From Actinokineospora terrae (GTDB lineage Bacteria; Actinomycetota; Actinomycetes; Mycobacteriales; Pseudonocardiaceae), in assembly GCF_900111175.1 (NCBI RefSeq), contig NZ_FOGI01000009.1, forward strand, positions 62,001 to 126,000: a stretch of DNA of 64,000 nucleotides. Direction: 5' to 3'. The position numbers were made by a program, and so were the translations under genes. Positions 17,820 to 26,303 of the stretch are shown piece by piece. Under the pieces are notes generated by a model. The model searched no databases. It was given only the letters and a program-made list of their open reading frames with translations, and was not told where the DNA came from. Positions within the stretch are counted from its first letter, which is position 1; the number at the start of each line of letters is the position of its first letter.

Positions 17820-18354
17820 CGAACCCCCTGGCCAGCCTGTAGCTACCCACTACTCACGCCCGGACCTACCACGAGGGTTGCACGGCTTCCAACCAACGTT
17901 GCCCCCACCAACGTTGGCCCACACGTGCCCCTCACGGGCGATGGTCCTCAACGTGCCCTTCTACGACGTTGGCCGAACATCGCTCCTCGGAGTCGCTGGT
18001 GCCAAGCCGGCTCGATGGGGTGGACTTGTTTTGTGTGGGGGGGACGGCACCCGTAGCGTCGTTCGCGGCAGGGCCTGCTTTTCGGCCCCTGCTTTGTGGT
18101 TCTGCCCGGGTGTCGTAGGGGCCCCGCGCAAAACGAGTTCGCCCCATCGAGCACAGCTCGAAACTCGCGCCCGGACCAATGCCGCAGGCGAGGCGTTCCC
18201 GTCGACGCCGCAGGCGAGACCGAGAGCCGGAACACCCCCAGCCCAAGATCAAACCCGCCAAAGCACCCCCCAATACACAGCCTACCGAGGAGTGGAGACC
18301 AAACAGGGCGGCCCGAAGGCCGCCCTGTGGACAACTCACGATCTTCAGCGCCTG
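17820..18354. other. intergenic region with structured repeat copy 1
   Basis: A 535-bp gap between two leftward genes. It holds the upstream region of the sigma factor (17820-17880), short recurring motifs of the form AACGTTGGCCC / AACGTGCCC (17885-17975), and the dispersed repeat. Open frames crossing it are by-products of base composition. No tRNA or protein gene is supported. Confidence 0.7.
17943..18287 (+). repeat. dispersed structured repeat, copy 1
   Basis: About 345 bp closely similar to 59281-59626, in the same orientation and with only scattered substitutions and short indels. The core is a long hairpin: 31-nt arms at 18010-18040 and 18122-18152 are paired at every position on the + strand (26 Watson-Crick, 5 G-U). 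Inside lie a 7-bp helix (18044-18050 with 18110-18116) and an inner GC-rich hairpin. Strand is given by the G-U pattern. It may be a structured RNA, a nucleic-acid control element or a non-autonomous mobile element; no protein is encoded. Confidence 0.8.
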
Positions 18355-19398
18355 CTAGATGCCCTCACGCTGCCACTTCAGTACCCGCGCGTGCTGCCGA
18401 ATACGCCGAGCAGGCGCCGTCAGCACCAGCGGGGACAGCGCACGGGACCGCCGCGCACCAAGCCGCTGGCGGAGGCGCAGCGTGTGCCACTCGGGCAGTC
18501 CCTCGATCTCGCCGTAGGACTCGCGGGCGAAGTCGATCAGTTCCTCGACCGGGTCGGTCTCGCTGCGGCCCTTGTCGAAGGCTCGGCCTGCTCGGCGGAG
18601 GGCATCGCGGGCTAGGACCCTGCGTACGGAGCGGTCCATGTCGAGGCGGTCGGCGAGGTTGTTGTCCGGGCGGGTGGTGATGGCCGTGTAGGCAGCCAAG
18701 CGCTGGCGGAGGTCGGCGACCACGGATGCGTAGTACGCCGCGGACATGTTGTTGCCGTGGACGCGGTAGTACGCCTGGTCCACGCCCTTCAAGTAGCCGA
18801 CGTCGGCGTGCAGGGCGAAGCGCATCCACATCTCGATGTCGCCGGTGTGGCGGAGTTCGGGGTCGTAGCCGCCGAGCTTCTTCTGCAGGGTGGTGCGGAC
18901 GACCACCTCCGGGGAGGTGATGCAGCCCTCCCCGAGGGCGAAGCGGCGGCGGAGCCAGGAAGGTCCGTTGTAGACGGTCCAGCCCTGGTCCTCGGTGCGG
19001 GCCTGCGGCAGCGGGGTGCTGCCGTCCCAGTGCAGGGGGCGGCCGTAGACGAAGCCGACCTCCGGGTGCGCGTCGAGCAGGCGTGCGGCCCGCAGGAGCG
19101 CACCCGGGGTCAGTGCGTCGTCGGCGGACAGGAGAGCGCAGTAGTCCGCGCTCGCCCAGTCCATCAGGCCCTCATTGTACGTGGCGATGTGGCCCTTGTT
19201 CCGCTCGTGCTCCAGAACGCTCACCCGACTGTCCTGTGCGGACAGTTCGCGGGCCACATCGGCACTGCCGTCACCGGAGCAGTCGTCGATCACGAGCACC
19301 CGGACGTCCACGCCCGGCTGGTCGAGAACACTGCGCACGGCGGTCGGCAGGACCGACCCGTACTTGTAGCACGGGATCACCACGTCAACGCTGGCCAC
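18355..19398 (-). CDS. GT2-family glycosyltransferase
   Basis: A 347-residue GT-A enzyme. It starts with SVDVVIPCYKYGSVLPTAVRS, then has the nucleotide-binding Asp38-Asp39 in VIDDCSGDGS and the SADDA motif (91-95) as DXD. A catalytic-region ELRHTGDIEMWMRFALHADV follows, then a helical, basic C-terminus. A role in surface-glycan assembly is probable. It lies 18 bp downstream of the giant DUF4082 protein gene on the same strand, so the two are likely co-transcribed, which may point to glycosylation of that protein or its ligand. Confidence 0.88.
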   Translation of the reverse strand: MASVDVVIPCYKYGSVLPTAVRSVLDQPGVDVRVLVIDDCSGDGSADVARELSAQDSRVSVLEHERNKGHIATYNEGLMDWASADYCALLSADDALTPGALLRAARLLDAHPEVGFVYGRPLHWDGSTPLPQARTEDQGWTVYNGPSWLRRRFALGEGCITSPEVVVRTTLQKKLGGYDPELRHTGDIEMWMRFALHADVGYLKGVDQAYYRVHGNNMSAAYYASVVADLRQRLAAYTAITTRPDNNLADRLDMDRSVRRVLARDALRRAGRAFDKGRSETDPVEELIDFARESYGEIEGLPEWHTLRLRQRLGARRSRALSPLVLTAPARRIRQHARVLKWQREGI

Positions 19399-19416
19399 TG
19401 CAATAGCCCCCTCGTA

Positions 19417-22400
19417 CTAGGACAGACTCGTCGCGAACACTGCGTCGACCCAGTAGTTGGTTCCGTTACCGGAGCCGTTGGGGAACAGGCCTCCACTGCC
19501 GTAACGGTAGACGCCGTTGGGCGCTGCCTCCGTGCTCGCGGGCGCGGTGAGCGGCCCGTTCGTCCGGTCGGTGGTGAAGTACTGCGTGGTGTAGCCGTAG
19601 TGGCCCGCCGAACCCCAGTAGGAGACCACGTACGTGGTACCCGCCGTCACCTGGACCGGGGTGTCGAAGGTCAGCGTCTGCCACCCGCTGCTGGTCTCAC
19701 CGACGAAGGTGCCGGTGGCCAACTGGGCGCCCGCGTTCGTCCACAGGGTTCCGGTGTGCGTGCCCGGGTCACCCGCGGGCTTGTAGAACCGGACCCCGCG
19801 GATGTAGCCGTTCTGGCTCGGCGTGATCCGCATGCCCAGCTCGACCGTGGCGTCCGAGGCGGAGTTCGCCGGGGCGTCGGTCGGGCGGAACAGGTTGCAC
19901 GGGCACTGGCCAGCGGCACCGGTGGTGAAGTTCCACGTGTACGGGGCCGCCATCTGGTTGCCCCAGGCGTCGGAGGCCCGCACGCTCACCGCGTACTGCG
20001 TGGTGCCTGCCAGCACGTCGGTCGAGGCGAAGGTGACGCTCCGGTTGTCCGCGGCGATCTGGGTGGTGCCCGGGACCGTGGTGCCGTTGCGGGTGACGCT
20101 GAACTGCAGCGTGGCCGGGTTGATCGGCTCGGAGAAGTTCGCCGTGACGCCGGTGCCGGTGGAGACGCCGGTGGCGTTGGCCGCCGGGGTGGAGGAGCTC
20201 ACCGACGGCGGGGTGGTGTCCGCGCCGAAGGTGTCCACGACCGGGTCGACCCAGTAGTTGTTGGCGTTGTAGCTGCTGTTCGGGAAGCCACCGCCGTAGA
20301 CGTACACGCCGTTGCCGTTCGCCGCGGGGGAGCTGGGGGCGGTGAGCACACCGCGCCCGGCGCCCTGGTTGGCGAAGTAGCCGGTGTCGACCGAGTAGTG
20401 CCCGCTGGGCGCCCGGTACGAGGCGATGTAGGTCTGGCCCGCCTGGATCTGCACCGGGTCGGCGAAGGTCAGCGTCTGCCAGCCGGTCGCCGTCTCGTTG
20501 GTGAAGGTGCCGTTGGCGATGCGCTGGCCGCTCGTGGTCCAGATCGAGCCGGTGTGCGTGCCGGTGTTGTTGAAGTTCTTGTAGAACCGGACGCCGGTGA
20601 CCTTGGCGCTGGCACCCACGGTGAACTTCACACCCAGCTCGACGTCGCTGGCGTCGCCTGCGTCGGCGGTGGCCGGGGTCCGCGAACCGAACAGGTTGCA
20701 CGGGCACGGCTGCAACGTGGTGCCGGTGGTGAAGCTCCACGTCTTGGGCGCGGCGAGTGCGTTGCCGTAGCCGTCGGTCGCGTTGAGCGTCACGTTGTGC
20801 ACCGTGCTGGCGGGCAGCAGGTCGGTCGGGCTGAAGGTGACCTTCTTGTCGTCCACGCTGACGGTGCCCGGGATCGGGCTGCCGTTGGCCTGGACGGTGA
20901 ACTGCACGCTGCCCGGGTCGACGGCCTCGTTGAAGGTCGCCGAGACGCTGCCGTCGCGGTAGGCGCCGGTGCCGCCCGAGGTCGGCGCGGTCGAGCTGAC
21001 CACCGGCGGGGTGTTGTCCGCGCCGTCGGTCGTGATGACCACGTCGACCCAGTAGTTGCCGCCGTTGTAGGAGCTGTTCGGGAAGCCCGAGCCGTAGCGG
21101 AACAGGCCGTTGCCGCCCGGGGTGTTCCCGGTCGCCGGTGCCGTCAGCGGGACGATGCCCGCACCCTTGGTGTTGAAGAACCCCGGGTCGACCGAGTAGT
21201 GGCCGTTGGGCGCGGTGTAGGAGACGACGTAGGTCTGCCCGGCGCGGATCTGCTGCGGGCTGCTGAAGGTCAGCGTCTGCCAGCCGGAGGCCGACTCACC
21301 CGAGAAGGTGCCGGTCGCCAGCTGCTGGCCCGCCGAGGTCCACAGGCTGCCGGTGTGGGTGCCGGTGTTGGTGGCCGCCTTGTAGAAGCGGACACCGGTG
21401 ACCGTGGCGTTCACCGAGGTCGTGAACTTGGTGCCGACCTCGATGGCCGCGGCGTCGCCGCCGTCGACGGTGCTCGGGGTCTGCGTGCCGAAGATGGTGC
21501 ACGGGCACTGCTGCGAACCCACGGTCACGTCGCGGGTGACGGTGGCGCCGAGGGTGGCGCCGTCGTCGGAGGCGCGGACCTTGATCGAGACCGGGCCGAG
21601 CGTGCTCGGGGTCCAGGCGTACGACCAGGTGTCCAGGCCGGTGGCGCGGTGGTAGGTGGCGCCGCCGTCGACGGAGACCTCGACCGAGCCGACCTTGCCG
21701 CCGCCGGAGTCGACCGCGGTGCCGGTGATGGTGCGCGGGGTGCCTGCCGGGACGGTCGAACCCGCCGCGGGCGAGCTGATGGTCACGACCGGGCCGGTGG
21801 TGTCCGTCGACTTGGTGGCCAGGGCCAGGCCCGCCATCAGCGTCTTGGGCTGGGCGCCCATGTCGGCGAGGAGGTTGACCGTGGCCTGCTGCATCGCGGT
21901 GCTGGTCGGCGCGGTCGCCGGGGCGCCAGCCGGGAAGGTGTGGTCGGCGTCGAGGCCCCACGCCCACTGCACGGTCGCCGCGGAGAACACCAGCGCCTTG
22001 CTGACCTGGTCCCGGTAGATGATGAGCTTGTGGTTGGCGGGTCCACCGCCGTAGATGTGGCCGTAGTCGAGCAGCAACTGCCCGTTGTCAACGGTCACGG
22101 TGGTGTCCGACAGCGGGACCGAGCCTGCGGGCCGGTAGCCGTTGTCCGGGTCGCCGTCCCACTCGTAGCCGAGCGTGCCCTGCGGCAGCACGGTGGTCGT
22201 GTTCGCCGTGGCGATGGAGGTACCGCGCCAGAACCGGTTGCGACCGAACGAGGACGGGACCTCGATGGAGTCGGCCCGGTAGCCGTTGACGTTGAACAGC
22301 GTGCCGACGAGCTCGTTCTCCGGGCGACCGGCGTCCGAGGGCGGCGACTGGCGCGGGTCGCGCCAGGTGCCGGTCCACAGCGGGCTCGGGTCGATCTTCG

Positions 22401-23463
22401 CGCCACCGGTGGCCTTGGTCTCCTTGTAGCAGACCATCGTGCGCAGCGCGGTGTTCGACGAGTCGATGGAGTTCTCGAACCGGGTCTTCCAGAACATCGT
22501 GTTGCCGGTCGAGAAGAACAGGTTCACGCCTGCGGCCTTGGCCGCCTCGATGCCCGCGCGCTGGGTCGCGTTGACGTACTCGTCGTGGCCCGAGGAGAGG
22601 TACACCTTGTGGTTCTTGAGCAGGTTCGGGTTGCGCGTGATGTCGACGCCGGTCAGGTAGCTGACGTCGTAGCCGTTGCGCTCGAGGAACCGGATCATCG
22701 GGTACTCGGCGTTGAGGAAGTTCGAGGTGCCCGCGTTGCGGTACGGCCGGTTGTAGCTGACCTTGAACGCACGACCGTCCGGCGAACCGGAGAAGCCGCC
22801 CTCGTACAGGTTGTACTCGTTGACGCCTTCCTTGTCGCCGTACTTGTTGTAGGCCTGCCACGTCTGGTCGGAGGTCTGCACGACGATGTCGGAGGTCGAG
22901 GAGTCGTTGCGCACGACGAACGGGTACTGGCCCGCGCCGTTGCCGTCGTTGCGGATGAAGTTCGCGACGTAGAAGCCGGGGACCGCGGTGCTCGGCACGT
23001 ACCAGGACGCGGAGACGCCCCAGTTGCCGCAGTCCACCATGCCGGTCGTCGACTGGTAGAGGCACGCGGGCTGGGTCTGCGGCAGGTGCGCGGTCGGGAC
23101 CAGCGTCTGCTGGAGGCGACCACCGGTACCGCCGTAGTAGCCCAGGCGCACGATGTCGATCTGGTAGTCCGTGCTGGGGGTCTTGACCTTGAAGTCGAGG
23201 CGCTCGCCCGGCTGGATGCTCGGCGCGGTCGCGTAGCCCTCGATGTCGCCGTAGTGGCTCTCGATGAACCAGTCGGCACGCGGCGTGCCCGGCTTGGAGT
23301 TCTCACAAACAATGGGGTTGACCGGTGCGTCGCACGGACCGGCGGCAGCCGGTGACGCAACGAGCACGGGGAGTCCGACAACGACAAGTAAACCTGCGAG
23401 GGCAGCGCGCACTGTGCGCCCTGCCCGACCCCGAGCGCGTGCGGCTAGCCTCGCACGGTCCAT
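19417..23463 (-). CDS. giant secreted protein: DMFase-like domain plus three DUF4082 modules
   Basis: A 1348-residue secreted protein. The signal peptide spans residues 1 to about 41 (LAGLLVVVGLPVLVASPAAA, then GPCDAP). Residues about 45-530 resemble the N,N-dimethylformamidase large-subunit-like domain of actinobacterial secreted proteins (ADWFIESHYGDIEGYA, VYLSSGHDEYVN, NLFFSTGNTMFWKTRFE). After Ig-like strands come three DUF4082 modules, each opening with a CPC motif (QCPCTIFG, PCPCNLFG, QCPCNLFR) and closing with a Tyr/Asn-rich NYWVD. They are separated by Big_5-type Ig domains (TPPVVSSTAPTSGGTG, TPPSVSSSTPAANATG). It is probably a wall- or glycan-binding surface protein. The ATG at 23463 has GGAGG at 5 nt; a GTG four codons upstream is less likely. 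Confidence 0.85.
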   Translation of the reverse strand: MDRARLAARARGRAGRTVRAALAGLLVVVGLPVLVASPAAAGPCDAPVNPIVCENSKPGTPRADWFIESHYGDIEGYATAPSIQPGERLDFKVKTPSTDYQIDIVRLGYYGGTGGRLQQTLVPTAHLPQTQPACLYQSTTGMVDCGNWGVSASWYVPSTAVPGFYVANFIRNDGNGAGQYPFVVRNDSSTSDIVVQTSDQTWQAYNKYGDKEGVNEYNLYEGGFSGSPDGRAFKVSYNRPYRNAGTSNFLNAEYPMIRFLERNGYDVSYLTGVDITRNPNLLKNHKVYLSSGHDEYVNATQRAGIEAAKAAGVNLFFSTGNTMFWKTRFENSIDSSNTALRTMVCYKETKATGGAKIDPSPLWTGTWRDPRQSPPSDAGRPENELVGTLFNVNGYRADSIEVPSSFGRNRFWRGTSIATANTTTVLPQGTLGYEWDGDPDNGYRPAGSVPLSDTTVTVDNGQLLLDYGHIYGGGPANHKLIIYRDQVSKALVFSAATVQWAWGLDADHTFPAGAPATAPTSTAMQQATVNLLADMGAQPKTLMAGLALATKSTDTTGPVVTISSPAAGSTVPAGTPRTITGTAVDSGGGKVGSVEVSVDGGATYHRATGLDTWSYAWTPSTLGPVSIKVRASDDGATLGATVTRDVTVGSQQCPCTIFGTQTPSTVDGGDAAAIEVGTKFTTSVNATVTGVRFYKAATNTGTHTGSLWTSAGQQLATGTFSGESASGWQTLTFSSPQQIRAGQTYVVSYTAPNGHYSVDPGFFNTKGAGIVPLTAPATGNTPGGNGLFRYGSGFPNSSYNGGNYWVDVVITTDGADNTPPVVSSTAPTSGGTGAYRDGSVSATFNEAVDPGSVQFTVQANGSPIPGTVSVDDKKVTFSPTDLLPASTVHNVTLNATDGYGNALAAPKTWSFTTGTTLQPCPCNLFGSRTPATADAGDASDVELGVKFTVGASAKVTGVRFYKNFNNTGTHTGSIWTTSGQRIANGTFTNETATGWQTLTFADPVQIQAGQTYIASYRAPSGHYSVDTGYFANQGAGRGVLTAPSSPAANGNGVYVYGGGFPNSSYNANNYWVDPVVDTFGADTTPPSVSSSTPAANATGVSTGTGVTANFSEPINPATLQFSVTRNGTTVPGTTQIAADNRSVTFASTDVLAGTTQYAVSVRASDAWGNQMAAPYTWNFTTGAAGQCPCNLFRPTDAPANSASDATVELGMRITPSQNGYIRGVRFYKPAGDPGTHTGTLWTNAGAQLATGTFVGETSSGWQTLTFDTPVQVTAGTTYVVSYWGSAGHYGYTTQYFTTDRTNGPLTAPASTEAAPNGVYRYGSGGLFPNGSGNGTNYWVDAVFATSLS

Positions 23464-23867
23464 CCGAGCCTCCACGGTGAGTAACCGCTGTTAGGTAAAA
23501 TCTGAAGTTGGCACCGAATAGGGGACGCGCGACAGGGTTCGCGGTTCCTATTTACCTGCACATCGTCACATACGATGACACCGTTACCCCCATCTGGGGT
23601 AGAGCCAGCCAAAGTCCAGCCAGCAACCGGGTTGTTCACCGTCCCGAGTGGATCTGTTGCCGCGGGTGAGCCAGGCCGCTCCCAGCGAACACCCAGTGTC
23701 CTTTGGGGAATCCGTTACCCGCTCGACTGTCCGGTGAGGCCGGTCACCCACCGGCAGCCCCCGACCGGTAATCACCTGATCGGCGCACAGGATGGCGCTC
23801 GGCAACACCGGGAAAACCCGAATGGCCGCCGATGGTGATCGGCGGCCATTGGGTGAAACGTGAAAGC
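23464..23867. other. intergenic region between two leftward units
   Basis: A gap of 404 bp. It contains the upstream region of the giant secreted protein (a short inverted repeat CATCGT-N5-ACGATG at 23561-23577 could be an operator) and, at its right end, the terminator of the large polysaccharide operon (23821-23850). No gene is seen. Confidence 0.5.
23821..23850. terminator. terminator of the polysaccharide operon
   Basis: A 13-bp perfect stem AATGGCCGCCGAT / ATCGGCGGCCATT with a 4-nt loop, 18 bp beyond the stop of the last gene of the leftward operon. The stem ends in A/T pairs, giving a short U-rich tail when transcribed leftward. Confidence 0.85.
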
Positions 23868-24446
23868 TCAGGCTCGGGTCAGGCCTTTGCCCGCTCCGGC
23901 GGCGCGGAAGTCCAGCCCGCACTCGGCGCAATGCAGATCTTCGTCGAGCCGGGCTGCGCATTCGCAAACCCAGCCCTTGCGGGTCGCGGGGTTGCCCACG
24001 ACAAAAGCGTGCGGCTCGACGTCCTTGGTCACGACCGCGCCCGCACCGGCGAAAGCGAAGGCGCCGATCTCGATCCCGCAGACCACCACGGTGCCCGCGC
24101 CAAGGGTCGCGTTGTGCCTGACCACGGTGCCAATCAGCTGGTCAGGGCCCTTGCGGATGTGCGCGCGGGGCCGGAAGTCATTGGTGAACAGCACATTGGG
24201 GCCGAGGAAGACCTCGTCCTCGCAGGTGACCCCGCCGAAGACCAGCGTGCCGTTCTTGACCGTCACCCGGTCGCCCAGGACCGCGCCCGTTTCGACGAAC
24301 GCCCCGTCGCAGATGTTGCAGTCCTTGCCGACCCGCGCGCCGGGCAGGACGTGCGCGAAGGCCCAGACGCGGGTACCCGCGCCGACCTCGTCGCTCTCGC
24401 ACAGTCCACGTTCGTGGACGAACACGCTCGATGACACCGCGGTCAC
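23868..24446 (-). CDS. WlbB/WbpD-like UDP-sugar N-acetyltransferase
   Basis: A 192-residue left-handed beta-helix (hexapeptide) acyltransferase. It has repeats such as VGKDCNICDGAFVETGAVLGD and VFLGPNVLFTND, and the catalytic-region His in VVRHNATLGAGTVV. The C-terminus has a Cys4 zinc-ribbon-like motif (Cys161, 163, 173, 176) found in the WlbB/WbpD/FdtC group. Those enzymes acetylate the 3-amino group of a UDP-2-acetamido-3-amino-uronic acid or dTDP-3-amino sugar. It overlaps the aminotransferase gene by ATGA, so substrate hand-over from that enzyme is likely. The exact sugar is inferred. Confidence 0.85.
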   Translation of the reverse strand: MTAVSSSVFVHERGLCESDEVGAGTRVWAFAHVLPGARVGKDCNICDGAFVETGAVLGDRVTVKNGTLVFGGVTCEDEVFLGPNVLFTNDFRPRAHIRKGPDQLIGTVVRHNATLGAGTVVVCGIEIGAFAFAGAGAVVTKDVEPHAFVVGNPATRKGWVCECAARLDEDLHCAECGLDFRAAGAGKGLTRA

Positions 24447-25549
24447 CGCACGGCCTCGGAGAGCACTGACACGACCCGCTCCTGCTGCGCCTCGGTGATC
24501 TCCGGGAACAGCGGCAGGGACAGGATCTCGGTACCGAGCCGCTCACTGGCCGGGAACGCGCCCTCGCCGAGCCCGAGGTCGGCGAACGCCCCGGTCAGGT
24601 GCACGGGCGTCGGGTAGTGGATGCCCGCGCCGATGCCCTCGGCGTGCAGCTTGCCCAGCACGGCGTCGCGGTCGGCGACCCGGATCACGTAGAGGTGCCA
24701 CACCGGCACGTTGCCCTCGGCGACCACCGGGGTGGTCACACCATCCACATCGGACAGCAACGCGGTGTAGCGGTCGGCGGCGACCCGGCGCGCGGCGTTC
24801 CAGCCTGCGAGCCTGCGCAGCTTGGCCGAGAGCACGACGGCCTGGAGGGTGTCGAGCCGGGAGTTGAAGCCCAGCACCGGGTGCTCGTACTTGCGGGGCG
24901 AGCCGTGCGCGCCCAGCAGCCGGACCCGCTCGGCCAGGTCGGCGCGCGAGGTGGTGACCGCGCCCGCGTCGCCGTAGGCGCCGAGGTTCTTGCCCGGGTA
25001 GAAGCTGGTGGCGGCGATGTCGCCGAACGACCCGGCGGTCTGGCCGTTGCGGGTGGCGCCCTGCGACTGGGCCGCGTCCTCGACGATGGCGACGTTGGTC
25101 GGCAGCACCGCGCGCAGCTTCTCGATCGGCGCGACCTGGCCGTAGAGGTCGACCGGCAGCACCGCGCGGGTGCGGGTGGTGACGGCGGCCGCGGCGGCGT
25201 CGACGTCGATCAGCGCGGTGTCGAGGTCGCAGTCCACCAGCACCGGGGTGGCGCCGGTGCGGGCGACGGCCTCGGCGGTGGCGATGAAGGTGTTGGCCGG
25301 GACGATGCACTCGTCACCGGCGCCGATCGACAGCGCGCGCAGCGCCAGCTCCAGCGCGTCGGTGCCGTTGCCGAGGCCGATGCAGTGCTCGACCCCGGCG
25401 AACGCGGCGTACTCGCCCTCGAACGCGGTGACCTGCGGGCCGCCGACGAACGCGGTCTTGGCGAGCACGGCCGCCCAGCCCGCGGCCACCTCGTCCGCCA
25501 CGGCGGCGTGCTGGGCGGCCAGGTCGACCAGGGGGATTGGGCCGGTCAT
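24443..25549 (-). CDS. DegT/DnrJ/EryC1 sugar aminotransferase (3-keto type)
   Basis: A 368-residue PLP enzyme. PLP-ring Asp158 is in VEDAAQSQGA and Schiff-base Lys187 in SFYPGKNLGAYGDAG. The N-terminus IPLVDLAAQ and the SFYPGKNLGA loop are those of WlbC/WbpE/FdtB enzymes, which transaminate C3 of a keto-sugar nucleotide. With the WlbB-like acetyltransferase just downstream and the WlbA-like dehydrogenase in the same operon, it probably makes UDP-GlcNAc3NA or a close relative. The ATG at 25549 with GAGGAGA upstream is preferred over codons reaching 25627. Confidence 0.9.
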   Translation of the reverse strand: MTGPIPLVDLAAQHAAVADEVAAGWAAVLAKTAFVGGPQVTAFEGEYAAFAGVEHCIGLGNGTDALELALRALSIGAGDECIVPANTFIATAEAVARTGATPVLVDCDLDTALIDVDAAAAAVTTRTRAVLPVDLYGQVAPIEKLRAVLPTNVAIVEDAAQSQGATRNGQTAGSFGDIAATSFYPGKNLGAYGDAGAVTTSRADLAERVRLLGAHGSPRKYEHPVLGFNSRLDTLQAVVLSAKLRRLAGWNAARRVAADRYTALLSDVDGVTTPVVAEGNVPVWHLYVIRVADRDAVLGKLHAEGIGAGIHYPTPVHLTGAFADLGLGEGAFPASERLGTEILSLPLFPEITEAQQERVVSVLSEAVR

Positions 25550-25661
25550 GGTGAGCTCTCCTCGGGTTTCAAGGCGGGTTGGGTGGGGTGGATCAAGGGC
25601 GGTCGAGGCGACGGGCAAGCGGGTCACCCGCCACCGCGGTCGAGGCAGGCGAAGGGGTGGT

Positions 25662-26303
25662 TCAGGACGGGGTGAGCGGTCTGGCCGGTACCCCGACCCA
25701 GGTCTCGCCGTCGGGCACGTCGGACAGCACCACGGCGCCCATGCCGACCACGGCGCGGGAGCCGATCCGGACGCCCTGGCGGACGAGCGACCCGGCGCCG
25801 AGGTAGGCCGACTCGGCGACCACCACGCCGCCCGCGAGCGTGGCCCGCCCGGCGCAGGTGGCGAAGTCGCCGACTAAGTCGTCGTGGGTGAACAGCACGT
25901 GCGGCATGGCCAGCACGTGCGCGCCGACCCGCTGGGGCGCGGTGATGACGGCCCCCGCGAGCAGGACGGTCCCCTCGCCGAGTTCGACGCCGTGGGCGAC
26001 GGAGGCGGCGGGGTGGACCAGGGTCGCGTAGCGCTCGGCGGGCAGGTCGAGCCTGCGGACCACGTTCGCCCGGCCCTCCGGTCGGCCGGGCGAGGCGACG
26101 CAGACCAGCACGAGCGCGTCGGTGTGCTCGTGCACCAGCTCGGACCCGCCGAGCACCGGCACGCCGTCCACTTCGGACCCGTGCCTGCCCGGGTCGTCGT
26201 CGAGCAGGCCGATGGTCGTGAACTCACCCGGCAGTGCGCGCGCGGCGGCCAGGACCTCCCGCGCCAGACCACCCGCACCGACGAGCAGCAGCGGCTGGGT
26301 CAT
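25662..26303 (-). CDS. NeuD/PglD-like sugar O/N-acyltransferase
   Basis: A 213-residue protein of the sialic-acid O-acetyltransferase NeuD family. The N-terminal Rossmann-like nucleotide-sugar domain starts LLLVGAGGLAREVLAAARAL. It is followed by left-handed beta-helix hexapeptide repeats (VAHGVELGEGTVLLAGAVI, LGAGSLVRQGVRIGSRAVV). The active-site His in VLFTHDDLVGDF has the expected place. It transfers an acyl group, commonly acetyl, to an amino or hydroxyl group of a sugar nucleotide. It overlaps the amidotransferase gene by ATGA, and lies 112 bp before the aminotransferase gene. Confidence 0.85.
   Translation of the reverse strand: MTQPLLLVGAGGLAREVLAAARALPGEFTTIGLLDDDPGRHGSEVDGVPVLGGSELVHEHTDALVLVCVASPGRPEGRANVVRRLDLPAERYATLVHPAASVAHGVELGEGTVLLAGAVITAPQRVGAHVLAMPHVLFTHDDLVGDFATCAGRATLAGGVVVAESAYLGAGSLVRQGVRIGSRAVVGMGAVVLSDVPDGETWVGVPARPLTPS

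Noticed and set aside
17932..18680. Several open frames over the dispersed repeat copies (also at 59192-60061)
   Set aside because: They lack ribosome sites, are different between the two copies, and their sequence is Arg/Pro-rich without domains. Similar residues come from the repeat DNA itself.
19417..21500. Internal DNA repeats as possible recombination or mobile sequence
   Set aside because: They correspond to the protein-level DUF4082 modules and are diverged at the DNA level, as expected for old domain duplications.
18757..23355. A very long rightward open frame (over 1500 codons) opposite the giant secreted protein
   Set aside because: It mirrors the third-position GC pattern of the leftward gene, has no ribosome site or recognisable domain, and the leftward product has a signal peptide and clear modules.
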